From an uncultured Alphaproteobacteria bacterium (GTDB lineage: Bacteria > Pseudomonadota > Alphaproteobacteria > RF32 > CAG-239): a stretch of 64,000 nt of DNA. Under the pieces are notes generated by a model. The model did not search any database, was not told the DNA's origin, and was given only the letters and a program-made list of their open reading frames with translations. The stretch is taken from NCBI GenBank assembly GCA_944390315.1, contig CALXPO010000012.1, positions 96,912 through 160,911 on the forward strand. Reading direction: 5' to 3'. Below are positions 27,949 through 35,564 of the stretch, piece by piece (within the stretch, counting starts at the first letter, position 1; every line of letters starts with the position of its first letter). Made by a program: the position numbers and the translations under genes.

Positions 27949-28704
27949 ATGGACATTATTTTTATTGCAAGTCAAATTGTTGCAGGCAGTTTGGCGCTGG
28001 CATTAGTTGCCTGGGTTATATTCCTTTCTTTTCGGAGTGCTGCCTTATCAGACATTATCTCCCCAAAGAAACGAGTGCTGCTTTATGCGTGTACTGTTCT
28101 TTTCGTCGGCTGTTCATTTGTTGGTGTTATCGCTCTTAGCGGCGGCTACACGTTTCCGTATGAATATTCCTTCGTGATAGCGGGTTTTGCTCTACTGATT
28201 CAGATAGTATATTTGATTTCATGTTGGAAAAAACTGCGCGAATGGAATATCAAACATGTTTGGTATCATCCTCTGCTTTTACTTCTGGCGTTTAGTTTTG
28301 CATATCTGGCAAATTTCCTGGAAGATACTAAAATGGAATATCGTGTGAAAAATAGCGAAATATGTACGGTAGTTAGTATTCAAGAAGTCACGAATACTTA
28401 TACCGGAACTCCTATTCCGTCAAATGACAAGGACATTCCAGGCGATGAAATGATTGAAAAAAAAGTTTATGCTGTGCTACGTCATGAACGCGTTTATCAA
28501 GTTCATGTCGATTCATTATCATCCGAAAGGATAGTGATATCGGAAAATAAGACATTACCGCAAACGGAATTGGTTGTTCATTATGAAACAAGGCATCTGA
28601 TAGAAAAAGCCTCAGCCAAAAAAGGACATGATGTCTTATTAACGCGGCGACTTCGTGCCGGAGATAAAGTTTATTTATACAAAAATAAAGTTTTATTTCC
28701 ATAA
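27949..28704 (+). CDS. membrane protein of unknown function
   Basis: About 251 residues from the ATG at 27949; the reading frame opens upstream but this methionine begins the first membrane helix (MDIIFIASQIVAGSLALALV). Four hydrophobic segments occupy roughly residues 4-26, 39-60, 68-88 and 102-123. The remaining 125 residues are soluble, with a strand-rich pattern ending RLRAGDKVYLYKNKVLFP. No ribosome site is clear. I recognise no family. It follows parE by 69 bases and ends at a strong terminator, so it may share parE's transcript. Confidence 0.65.
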   Translation: MDIIFIASQIVAGSLALALVAWVIFLSFRSAALSDIISPKKRVLLYACTVLFVGCSFVGVIALSGGYTFPYEYSFVIAGFALLIQIVYLISCWKKLREWNIKHVWYHPLLLLLAFSFAYLANFLEDTKMEYRVKNSEICTVVSIQEVTNTYTGTPIPSNDKDIPGDEMIEKKVYAVLRHERVYQVHVDSLSSERIVISENKTLPQTELVVHYETRHLIEKASAKKGHDVLLTRRLRAGDKVYLYKNKVLFP

Positions 28705-28722
28705 GCAAACAAAGACAGAGAA

Positions 28723-28754
28723 AAAAGCAATTCTATCGTAGAATTGCTTTTTTT
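28723..28754 (+). terminator. terminator after the membrane protein gene
   Basis: AAAGCAATTCTA at 28723-28734 pairs perfectly with TAGAATTGCTTT at 28738-28749 around a 3-base loop and is followed by T's. Confidence 0.93.
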
Positions 28755-28800
28755 GTTTGACATGAAGAAAAAATAATGATAGAAGGCATGAGAAACAGAT

Positions 28801-28876
<76 letters not shown>

Positions 28877-28884
28877 ATTCAAAC

Positions 28885-28915
28885 AAAAAACCGACCGGAA
28901 AGGTCGGTTTTTTAG
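28885..28915 (+). terminator. terminator between tRNA-Ala and the PEBP gene
   Basis: AAAACCGACC pairs with GGTCGGTTTT around GGAAA, with A's before and T's after, so it can serve both the tRNA and the convergent gene at 28923. Confidence 0.9.
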
Positions 28916-28922
28916 TGTAAAG

Positions 28923-29456
28923 TCAACGCTTATACAAGCCAGTCAAAGTTGCGTGGGCGAGAGCATGCGTTCTGACGATGTTTTCGACTTCTTTTGGGGA
29001 GTTTTGTGTTAAGCCGTCTAATTTATCGACATTAAGGGCATAAATTGTAAAGTTATATCGATGTTCGCCGGAGGGAGGGCACGGTCCGCCATAACCATAT
29101 TCTTTGAAATCATTTTCAAGTTCAACGGCACCGTCGATTTTTTCTCCTTTAGTTATAAAAGTTTTGTCTGCTGGAATATTGATGACCAGCCAGTGATAAA
29201 AACCTCCTGCACGAGGAGCATCAGGATCATGCATAATCAGAGCAAAACTTTTGGTGCCTTCCGGTATATTTTTCCAGATTAAATCAGGAGATATGTTTTC
29301 TCCGCCACATTTTGTGTAAACTTGTTCTTTGAGAATAGAAGAGTTTTGAGCAAAAGAAGATGATGAGAGTTCCATTTGATTTTGAGCTTGAGCTGACAAA
29401 GCGGTGCAAAAGGAAATGAGAACAAAATTTAGAATAAAAAGAAAAGAGTTTTTCAT
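28923..29456 (-). CDS. exported YbhB/YbcL-type (PEBP, Raf-kinase-inhibitor-like) protein
   Basis: A 177-residue phosphatidylethanolamine-binding-protein family member. The first 24 residues form a signal peptide (LILNFVLISFCTALSAQA). Family motifs are CGGENISPDLIWKN, MHDPDAPRAGGFYHWLVINIP near the ligand pocket and GGPCPPSGEHRYNFTIYAL. Bacterial members are small proteins of uncertain function; the enterobacterial homologues have been suggested to bind lipids or act as inhibitors. The export signal places this one in the periplasm. It has its own terminator shared with the tRNA. Confidence 0.9.
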   Translation of the reverse strand: MKNSFLFILNFVLISFCTALSAQAQNQMELSSSSFAQNSSILKEQVYTKCGGENISPDLIWKNIPEGTKSFALIMHDPDAPRAGGFYHWLVINIPADKTFITKGEKIDGAVELENDFKEYGYGGPCPPSGEHRYNFTIYALNVDKLDGLTQNSPKEVENIVRTHALAHATLTGLYKR

Positions 29457-29593
29457 ACCGATTAACTTTCAAAAAATTGAATATACTCCTCATTATTATA
29501 TGATTTGAAAAATCAAAAACACAAGATAAAAGTGTTACGGTTTAGAAAAAGGCACTTTACAAATAAAGTTGATTTAAGTAATAATGAAGCGTT

Positions 29594-29739
29594 CTTGTTT
29601 GAGCAAGGGTGGCGACAGCAACCACGGCGAAACTAGGTACCCAAGGCGAATGGTTCATTCGCTCTCACGGGAAAGCCAAGCAAAGCACGTTAAAATTATT
29701 TTGCTGAAAACATATATCGGGGCTGTAGCTCAGTTGGGA
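29594..29739 (+). repeat. tRNA-linked direct repeat, copy A
   Basis: A 146-base segment repeated at 29796-29941 with a constant offset of 202 bases and no insertions or deletions; about nine bases differ. It starts CTTGTTTGAGCAAGGG, contains a hairpin GCGAATG-GTT-CATTCGC, and ends inside the first 21 bases of a tRNA-Ala. A related sequence lies beside tRNA-Ser near 57430-57560. I find no protein-coding sense in it. Confidence 0.85.
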
Positions 29740-29794
29740 TGGCTAAGCGAAAAGCTCTCAAGAAGAGAGGTTTTCGTCTGTAACATCTTGGCTA
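29719..29794 (+). pseudogene. decayed tRNA-Ala copy
   Basis: The first 21 bases (through 29739) equal the 5' end of the intact tRNA-Ala at 29921. The remaining span up to the next repeat copy is exactly the length of a tRNA (76 bases), but the sequence is replaced by a long hairpin: CGAAAA at 29748-29753 and CTCTC at 29755-29759 pair with GAGAG at 29765-29769 and TTTTCG at 29771-29776. No T arm or CCA end is seen, so it cannot be a functional tRNA. Confidence 0.6.
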
Positions 29795-29795
29795 C

Positions 29796-29941
29796 CTTGT
29801 TTGAGCAAGGGTGGCGACAGCGACCGCGGCGAAACTAGGTACCCAAGGCGAATGGTTCATTCGCTCTCACGGGAAAGCTAGGCAAAGCGGCTTAAAATTA
29901 TTTTGCTAAAGACATATATCGGGGCTGTAGCTCAGTTGGGA
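29796..29941 (+). repeat. tRNA-linked direct repeat, copy B
   Basis: Second copy of the segment at 29594-29739, running directly into the functional tRNA-Ala(CGC). The CATTCGC hairpin and the GGTACC core are kept. Several of the differences from copy A are purine or pyrimidine transitions. Confidence 0.85.
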
Positions 29942-29996
29942 GAGCGAATGGTTCGCAATCATTAGGTCGGGAGTTCGATCCTCCTCAGCTCCACCA
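29921..29996 (+). tRNA. tRNA-Ala (anticodon CGC)
   Basis: A 76-base tRNA with encoded CCA. The acceptor stem is GGGGCTG/CAGCTCC, the D stem GCTC/GAGC, and the anticodon stem AATGG/TCATT encloses TTCGCAA, giving anticodon CGC, which reads GCG. The T arm is GGGAG-TTCGATC-CTCCT. It lies directly after repeat copy B. Confidence 0.93.
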
Positions 29997-30003
29997 TTTC
30001 AAC

Positions 30004-30042
30004 AATACCTCTTTACGGTTGGTCGGAGAGGTATTTTTTTTT
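30004..30042 (+). terminator. terminator after tRNA-Ala(CGC)
   Basis: AATACCTC at 30004-30011 pairs with GAGGTATT at 30028-30035, followed by a long T run. Confidence 0.85.
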
Positions 30043-30105
30043 GTTTTTGAATTTTAAAAAATATTGACAGTGACATAAAATTGCGTCAACATTCGTAAAT
30101 GTGTG

Positions 30106-30202
30106 TATAATAATGTAAGTAACGGTATGATAGCTTTGAGCAATATAAAAAATTTTTCTGCTCCTCTGAGCTTGGCTCAAGAGGCTTCTGCCGTTATTTT
30201 TT
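30106..30202 (+). ncRNA. candidate small structured RNA
   Basis: A perfect TATAAT box at 30106-30111 is followed from about 30118 by an approximately 85-base segment whose two ends pair: TAACGG at 30120-30125 with CCGTTA at 30191-30196, extended by a T-G wobble and an A-T pair. A run of six T's follows immediately (30197-30202). Inside, GAGCA pairs with TGCTC, and CCTCTGAGC with GCTCAAGAGG. The gap from tRNA-Ala to the next gene (30358) has no open reading frame on the plus strand. The -35 region is weak. It matches no RNA family known to me. Confidence 0.4.
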
Positions 30203-30273
30203 CTCAAATTTTGATTCTTAATATTGCTGCTCTGTTGATTATGAGCCTCTGAGCATTTCGATAAGTTTTTTTA

Positions 30274-30321
30274 CTTAGCTTGGGTGCTTGGAGGATAAAA
30301 ATCGACAAGCTAAGGTTTTTT
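30274..30321 (+). promoter_or_regulatory. terminator-like hairpin in the leader of the 610-residue protein
   Basis: CTTAGCTTG at 30274-30282 pairs perfectly with CAAGCTAAG at 30306-30314, followed by GTTTTTT. A GGAGG motif lies in the loop. It is 37 bases upstream of the ATG at 30358. It may end transcription from the left or act as an attenuator in the leader of the downstream gene; the sequence alone does not decide. Confidence 0.5.
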
Positions 30322-30357
30322 GTGGTTTAAAATTTTTAATAAGAAGAGAATCAAAAA

Positions 30358-32190
30358 ATGAGTAAATATAGCCAAGCCATATTAGCCAAAAAACCGGAAT
30401 TTTCATATCTGGAAACCGATAAACCTTTAAGAGAAACTTATAGCAACGGCATGCTTAATCCATACAATCCTCAAGTTTTTCCCTATGCCGAAAAATTTAT
30501 GAATGTGATTTTACGCCGTGTTAATGATACTTATGCCGCTGTTGCCGTCACGGCAGACCGCATCACTTTGCAAAAAGAGCTTTATCGTCAATTGGCGCAC
30601 GATTTTCGTTTTGACTTTTCCGACCACTTGGGACCGATGCGTCAGCGAGATAGGAGAGGTGGCGGAATAAGTGCCGCAGAAAATGATTATAATATGTTTC
30701 ACTCTTGCTACAAATTCGTCAATCAGGCGGCAAGAGCCAGAAGTTTTGGTGAAAAATATAATTTGTCTTTGATGTCCGGTCGCGTTAATGCCGATAATCA
30801 GACCGGTCCCGAAATCTGCGATTCGTTTGTCTTTGGTCCCGCCCTTTATTTATATAGTAAAAATTATGCAAAAGTTTTGGCAATGACATTGCCGGCTTTT
30901 GATACACCGGAAAAGATAGCCGCTTTGCAGGTGCATGAAAAAGAAATGAAAAAAGATATGTTTGCCAGAAAAGCGGTGGCGGCAAAAGAGTTAAAAAGTC
31001 AATGGCATTACTTGATAAATAAAAAATTTATTCCCGAGGGATTGAGCTTTAAGGATTTGAGTGAAGATACCGTCAAAGGACTCTCGACATTGCATAAAGA
31101 GATGTTGACCGAACTTTCAACCCGTGTTGAAAATCATTTTCAAAACGATGCGTTAATGCTCAAAAAAATAACTTCCTTACTTAATAAGCAAATGGCTTAT
31201 CATCAGCAAAACAATACGCCCGAAAGTGAGCTGTGTTCAGTTCAATTAGCCTCGATTCATGCCATGCAGGCCAATGAGTTGCTGAAGAACAGTTCGGTTA
31301 TCCAAGTCAGCATTGAAGCCGAAAAACCGATATATCAATTAATGGCCGATATATTGGACGATGATAATTCTTTAACTGCCAAAATTTATGACAACCCTCA
31401 GACCCGAAAAGTTTTCGAAGAAGAGATGAAAAAAATACATACCGTAAAAGCAGATGGGGAGTATGGCAGTCTGTTGGATAAAATGGTTTCTGTTAACAGT
31501 TCAAAATTACCGGCTTATTCAAAAGTTCAAGGTGAAGAATATGAATACGATATGGACAGACACGAAATGGCGGAAGCGCTGCGTAAAGGCGAAGCTATGC
31601 CCAAAGTTTCTTTTATGTTGGCGGTTATGCTGATGGAGACGGGAGCAAAAATTGAAGGCGGCAGTTCTCAAATTGTATATGCCAAACGCATCAAAGAAAG
31701 TCTGGGCAAAGTTTTTGACGTAGCCTTAACTCAACCCGAATTTAACGGTGAGGACATTGAGCAACGTCGTCAAATTGTCGATAAGTTTGATTATCGTACG
31801 GCTCAGGCACAAATCTGGGGTGTCAAAAAAAACGGTGATGTTTTGAATTATAAAAACTTAATTGACGGTAGTGTGGTCATAAATGATAAATTACTCGATT
31901 CTGTTGCTTCAATTTCCTCAAGAGATGCTTTTGATGCCGCGTCCGTACACCGTTTTTACGAATTTTCGGCTAAGCAAACGATGGATGAAGAAGAGCGTTA
32001 CTTTCAAAAGCAAAGAGTCAAAGTCCGCTTATTGCAGTTTGAAGATAAAAGCGACTACAATCAAATTTTGGCCCCTAACAGTGAGATATATAATAAGTTG
32101 TTTAATCTTATATATAATGATGAGAATGTCAGAAATTATAAGATGTCGCAGATGAGAAATATTTTGGTGCAGAAGGCAGCCGGATTATAA
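30358..32190 (+). CDS. large soluble protein of unknown function
   Basis: A 610-residue protein without signal peptide, membrane helix or any motif I recognise. An AAGAGAA ribosome-site-like sequence lies upstream of the ATG. The composition is ordinary and mostly helical; there is a long helical stretch around residues 190-290 (HEKEMKKDMFARKAVAAKELKSQW) and a YEYDMDRHEMAEALRKGEAMPKVSFMLAVMLMETGA segment in the middle. Its own hairpin-containing leader and monocistronic setting suggest separate regulation. Candidates such as an intracellular structural protein or a secreted effector are speculation. Codon use looks like that of its neighbours. Confidence 0.75.
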   Translation: MSKYSQAILAKKPEFSYLETDKPLRETYSNGMLNPYNPQVFPYAEKFMNVILRRVNDTYAAVAVTADRITLQKELYRQLAHDFRFDFSDHLGPMRQRDRRGGGISAAENDYNMFHSCYKFVNQAARARSFGEKYNLSLMSGRVNADNQTGPEICDSFVFGPALYLYSKNYAKVLAMTLPAFDTPEKIAALQVHEKEMKKDMFARKAVAAKELKSQWHYLINKKFIPEGLSFKDLSEDTVKGLSTLHKEMLTELSTRVENHFQNDALMLKKITSLLNKQMAYHQQNNTPESELCSVQLASIHAMQANELLKNSSVIQVSIEAEKPIYQLMADILDDDNSLTAKIYDNPQTRKVFEEEMKKIHTVKADGEYGSLLDKMVSVNSSKLPAYSKVQGEEYEYDMDRHEMAEALRKGEAMPKVSFMLAVMLMETGAKIEGGSSQIVYAKRIKESLGKVFDVALTQPEFNGEDIEQRRQIVDKFDYRTAQAQIWGVKKNGDVLNYKNLIDGSVVINDKLLDSVASISSRDAFDAASVHRFYEFSAKQTMDEEERYFQKQRVKVRLLQFEDKSDYNQILAPNSEIYNKLFNLIYNDENVRNYKMSQMRNILVQKAAGL

Positions 32191-32306
32191 TTTATTTTAA
32201 TATTTTAAGATGCATATACGGGATTTTTTGCTTTTGGATAAAATGATTTTCAATAAAAATCAATATGTTATAAAAAATAATAAAAAAAATTAAAAAAAAA
32301 TAATCC

Positions 32307-32331
32307 CTTAAGCGTTACTTAAGTTTATAAT
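32307..32331 (+). promoter_or_regulatory. ygiW-qseBC promoter with QseB/PmrA-type box
   Basis: CTTAAG at 32307-32312 and CTTAAG at 32318-32323 are separated by exactly five bases. A TATAAT -10 box lies at 32326-32331, two bases after the second hexamer. There is no good -35, so the double hexamer occupies the -35 region, as expected for an activator site. Known PmrA/QseB-type boxes are two such hexamers with five-base spacing (YTTAAK-N5-YTTAAK). The downstream operon encodes a response regulator of this subfamily. Confidence 0.75.
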
Positions 32332-32385
32332 GTTGTATTGTTCTTGTAAGAGGAAATTAAAGAACATTTTTTAAGGAGAAAAAAT

Positions 32386-32760
32386 ATGAATAAATTAGTT
32401 GCTGTTTCTGCTTTGGCTTTGATGCTTGGTTTTGCCGGTGCCGCTCACGCACAATATAATGGTGCCGCAGCTCCCCGCGGTGGTTTTACCGGTCCCGGAT
32501 TGGCTGTTTCCACTGCTGCCGAAGCTGCTAAAATGGGTGATGATCAGCCGGTTGTCTTGCAAGGCAAAATTAAACAAAGTTTAGGTAATGAAAAATATTT
32601 GTTCCAGGATGCAAGCGGTGAAATTACGATTGAAATTGATGACGATGATTGGCGTGGTTTGAGCGTTGGTCCTGAAGATACAATCGAAATCAGCGGTGAA
32701 GTTGACAAAGAATTGTTTGATGTCAAAGTAGACGTTGATACGGTTCAACTCAAAAAATAA
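32386..32760 (+). CDS. YgiW/YdeI-type exported OB-fold (BOF) protein
   Basis: A 124-residue periplasmic protein. Residues 1-22 are a signal peptide ending AAHA. The BOF domain (bacterial OB fold, about residues 33-122) has [24 protein letters not shown], followed by the IDDDDW motif and VDTVQL at the end. Enterobacterial YgiW lies next to qseBC and is involved in stress tolerance, and the same order is seen here. An AAGGAG ribosome site precedes the ATG, and the gene follows the QseB-type box. Confidence 0.9.
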   Translation: MNKLVAVSALALMLGFAGAAHAQYNGAAAPRGGFTGPGLAVSTAAEAAKMGDDQPVVLQGKIKQSLGNEKYLFQDASGEITIEIDDDDWRGLSVGPEDTIEISGEVDKELFDVKVDVDTVQLKK

Positions 32761-32774
32761 GAATAGGTGACTTT

Positions 32775-33434
32775 ATGCGGGTCTTGTTGATAGAAGACGA
32801 TCAACTTATCGGTGACGGTATCAAAGTCGGGCTGGAAAAGCTCGGCTTTGCCGTCGACTGGTTTTCGGACGGATTGGAAGGGGAAGAGGCTCTTTACCAA
32901 ATTCCATACGAAGCGGTTGTTCTGGATTTGGGATTGCCCGGTCAGGACGGTTTGGAAGTATTGAAAAACTGGCGTCAAAACGGTCGCAAAGAACCGGTTT
33001 TGATTTTGACGGCGCGCGGCGACGTTGACGAACGTATTGCCGGATTAAACAGCGGTGCGGACGACTATCTCGGAAAACCTTTTTCATTAAAAGAAGTTCA
33101 GGCAAGGTTAAATGCTTTAATTCGCCGTTCCAACGGTCGTACCAGTCCGATGCTTACTTATAAACAAGTCAGTTTTGACCCCCAGACCCGCAAAGTTACT
33201 TTAGAAGGCAAAGAAGTTGTTCTTTCTCCCAAAGAAACGGCTTTATTGGAGTTGCTGCTTTTAAATAAGAACAAGATTCTGTCCAAAGAAACGATAGAAA
33301 ACAAAATTTATTCTTGGGACGACGAGGTTTCAAGTAATGCGGTTGAGGTGCATATTCACCATCTGCGCAAAAAACTTGGTAAAGATATTGTACGTACGGT
33401 CAACAAAATCGGTTATATACTGGAAGAAATATGA
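32775..33434 (+). CDS. qseB: response regulator, OmpR/QseB-PmrA subfamily
   Basis: A 219-residue response regulator. The receiver domain (1-115) has LLIEDD at the start, the phosphoacceptor Asp in [11 protein letters not shown] (near residue 51) and the Lys of GKPF. The C-terminal winged helix (about 125-219) ends [15 protein letters not shown]. It overlaps the sensor kinase gene by four bases and follows ygiW by 14 bases. QseB is the closest named relative by operon context; the ligand of its partner kinase is not inferable. Autoregulation through the upstream double-hexamer box is likely. Confidence 0.88.
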   Translation: MRVLLIEDDQLIGDGIKVGLEKLGFAVDWFSDGLEGEEALYQIPYEAVVLDLGLPGQDGLEVLKNWRQNGRKEPVLILTARGDVDERIAGLNSGADDYLGKPFSLKEVQARLNALIRRSNGRTSPMLTYKQVSFDPQTRKVTLEGKEVVLSPKETALLELLLLNKNKILSKETIENKIYSWDDEVSSNAVEVHIHHLRKKLGKDIVRTVNKIGYILEEI

Positions 33435-34777
33435 AAAAGCTCAGTCTGCGTTTACGTTTGCTCATTATTTTTGTTTTGTCATCTTGCCTGATATGGTTAG
33501 GGGCAGGGATTTTTTCATGGTTAGAAAGCAAAGAAAAAGCAGATGAGTTTTTTGATCAATATCAAATGCTATTGGCACGTCAACTGGCATCGGCAGATTG
33601 GTCGTCAATTGCCCCCGATGCGCAAAAAGTTACCAATAAAATTATAAAAAGAATAGATAATGCCGATGAGGAAGACGAGGCCATCGGCTTTGCCGTGTTT
33701 GACAGAAACGGGCAGATGGTGTTTCACGATAATGAAAACGGTAAAGATTTTGTTTTTCAGCCCCAAATCGGACATTTTGCAAATCAGGTGATTGACGATG
33801 ATGATGACTGGCGTATTGTCTGGGTAGATTCGGCGGACAATAAATATGTGATTGCGGTCGGACAAGAATTGGAATATCGCGAAGAAGTAGCTTTGGATAT
33901 GCTCGAAGAATTTTTACTTCCATGGCTTTTGGGATTGTTTTTGCTGTTGCTGGTAATAATTTATTTTGTCGGGCGCGAATTTGCATCTTTCAAACGCTTG
34001 GCACAAGATTTAGATAAACGGAGTGCCGACGATTTGTCGCCGTTAAAAGACGACAATTTACCGCAGGAAATACTTCCGCTGACGCAAGCTATGAACGGGT
34101 TATTGGCAAAATTGGCGGAAATGTTAAAAAAAGAAAAAAGTTTTATTTCCGATTCTGCGCATGAGTTACGCTCACCGCTGACGGCCTTAAAGGTGCAGCT
34201 TGAAGTTTTGGAAATGTTGCAAGAGGATAACGAAGCCAGAAAAGATGCCATTGCCAAAATGGAACGAGGAATTGAACGTTGTACCCGATTGGTTGAACAA
34301 TTGCTTTTACTTTCAAGATTGGAAAGTAATCAATCACACGCATCGGAAGAGCCGATTAATTGGCGGCAAACGGTTGATAATTTGCTGCAAGAATATCAAT
34401 CTCAGATACAAGCCAAACCACTCGAAACGAAAATTTCCGTTTCTGAAAATTCGCCGATAAGCTGCGGCAATCCGGTACTGTTGACGGTCATGCTGCGTAA
34501 TCTTTTGGACAATGCCATAAAATATAGTTCCGAAGGGGCGAAGATTATCCTTGATATTGATGAAGGTCATATAAGAGTGGCAAACAGCGGTGTTGCCCTA
34601 CAAGAGCAACATCTGGAACGTTTGGGCGAACGATTTTTCCGTCCGGCGGGACAAAAGCAAATCGGCAGCGGATTGGGATTGTCTATTGTTAAGAAGATAG
34701 CGGCTTTGCATGGTTGCGCGGTAAATATCAGAAATGAGGAAGGTCTGTTTTCGGTAACAATTATTCAAAATAATTAG
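33431..34777 (+). CDS. qseC: sensor histidine kinase, QseC-like
   Basis: A 448-residue inner-membrane kinase. Two membrane helices (about 8-27 and 157-180) enclose a periplasmic domain of about 130 residues. A cytoplasmic linker leads to the H box [13 protein letters not shown], whose His is autophosphorylated. The ATPase part has the N box [10 protein letters not shown], and GSGLGLSIV as G box. The enterobacterial QseC responds to signals that are still debated; the periplasmic domain here has no evident homology to that. It is coupled to qseB. Confidence 0.88.
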   Translation: MKKLSLRLRLLIIFVLSSCLIWLGAGIFSWLESKEKADEFFDQYQMLLARQLASADWSSIAPDAQKVTNKIIKRIDNADEEDEAIGFAVFDRNGQMVFHDNENGKDFVFQPQIGHFANQVIDDDDDWRIVWVDSADNKYVIAVGQELEYREEVALDMLEEFLLPWLLGLFLLLLVIIYFVGREFASFKRLAQDLDKRSADDLSPLKDDNLPQEILPLTQAMNGLLAKLAEMLKKEKSFISDSAHELRSPLTALKVQLEVLEMLQEDNEARKDAIAKMERGIERCTRLVEQLLLLSRLESNQSHASEEPINWRQTVDNLLQEYQSQIQAKPLETKISVSENSPISCGNPVLLTVMLRNLLDNAIKYSSEGAKIILDIDEGHIRVANSGVALQEQHLERLGERFFRPAGQKQIGSGLGLSIVKKIAALHGCAVNIRNEEGLFSVTIIQNN

Positions 34778-34843
34778 ACAAAACATTTGACAAATGAAAA
34801 ACGATTGTTTATCATAAGACTTAAGAAAAAAATTATTATAACT

Positions 34844-35323
34844 ATGAAAAAGAAATTTAAAAGACTATGGATTTCAGCGATAGGCTGGACATTAGTTATA
34901 GGTTTTGTAAATAACCTGATTATTCGTCCGTTTGCGAACATTGAATTAGTGGAGTGGAACGGATTGATTACAGCTTTAGCTGTCTTAATCGGTATTTCGG
35001 GAGCCAGAGATTATTTTTTAAAGAATGCTCTGGATAAAATTCCGGAAAATCGTTCGGGAAAAGGTTGGCAAAGGCTTTGGATACCGATGGTTGGCTGGGC
35101 ATTATGGGGTGGATTTTTTATTAATTGTGCCCTTGCTCCCTATATCGATTTGCAGGTCAGTGATTGGACGCAGCTCATTTCCGCGCTGACGGTAATGCTC
35201 GGTATCAGCGGTGCCCGTGACATCGGTTTGCGTCGCATCGGTAAAAACGAAGCTGCGGCAGACCTTGCCAAAGCCATTGACGAAGACGCTAAGGACAAAA
35301 AGGCAGAAAAGGAAGAAAGTTAG
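34844..35323 (+). CDS. tandem holin-like small membrane protein
   Basis: About 159 residues from the ATG at 34844; the frame opens at a TTG 57 bases upstream that I consider less likely. The protein consists of two similar halves. Each has a tryptophan-rich start (WISAIGWTLVIGFVNN and WIPMVGWALWGGFFINC), a proline segment (IIRPFANIEL and ALAPYIDLQV), and a second helix ending in LIGISGARD or MLGISGARD. That pattern resembles three-helix phage and gene-transfer-agent holins, but here it is duplicated and lacks a nearby lysin. The tail is charged (Lys/Glu/Asp/Ala). It lies 67 bases after qseC and ends at a strong terminator. Confidence 0.6.
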   Translation: MKKKFKRLWISAIGWTLVIGFVNNLIIRPFANIELVEWNGLITALAVLIGISGARDYFLKNALDKIPENRSGKGWQRLWIPMVGWALWGGFFINCALAPYIDLQVSDWTQLISALTVMLGISGARDIGLRRIGKNEAAADLAKAIDEDAKDKKAEKEES

Positions 35324-35343
35324 TTTTCTGCTACATCTGTTTT

Positions 35344-35379
35344 AAAAAGAGTTCTCATGGATTGAGAACTCTTTTTTTG
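35344..35379 (+). terminator. terminator after the holin-like gene
   Basis: AAAAAGAGTTCTCA at 35344-35357 pairs perfectly with TGAGAACTCTTTTT at 35363-35376, followed by T's. Confidence 0.94.
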
Positions 35380-35494
35380 TGGTAATTTTGTCGTGATAAA
35401 AAAGAAATAACAATCATTAGTTTTTGAGTCTATTTTTAGATAGAGAAATTAACACAATAAATTGTGATATCAAGTAATTATTATGATAAAATTG

Positions 35495-35523
35495 TTGACA
35501 AAAAATAAAATGTTTTTTAGATA
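35495..35523 (+). promoter_or_regulatory. probable promoter of the two-partner secretion operon
   Basis: A perfect TTGACA at 35495-35500 is followed 17 bases later by TAGATA at 35518-35523, a weak -10. It is about 40 bases upstream of the transporter start codon, in a spacer of about 180 AT-rich bases. Confidence 0.45.
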
Positions 35524-35564
35524 AAAGGCATTAACTCATTTATATCTAATGAAGGCTACTAAAA

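Noticed and set aside
29584..29838. 84-residue open frame beside tRNA-Ala
   Set aside because: It runs through repeat copy A, the decayed tRNA and the start of repeat copy B, so it cannot be a real protein gene.
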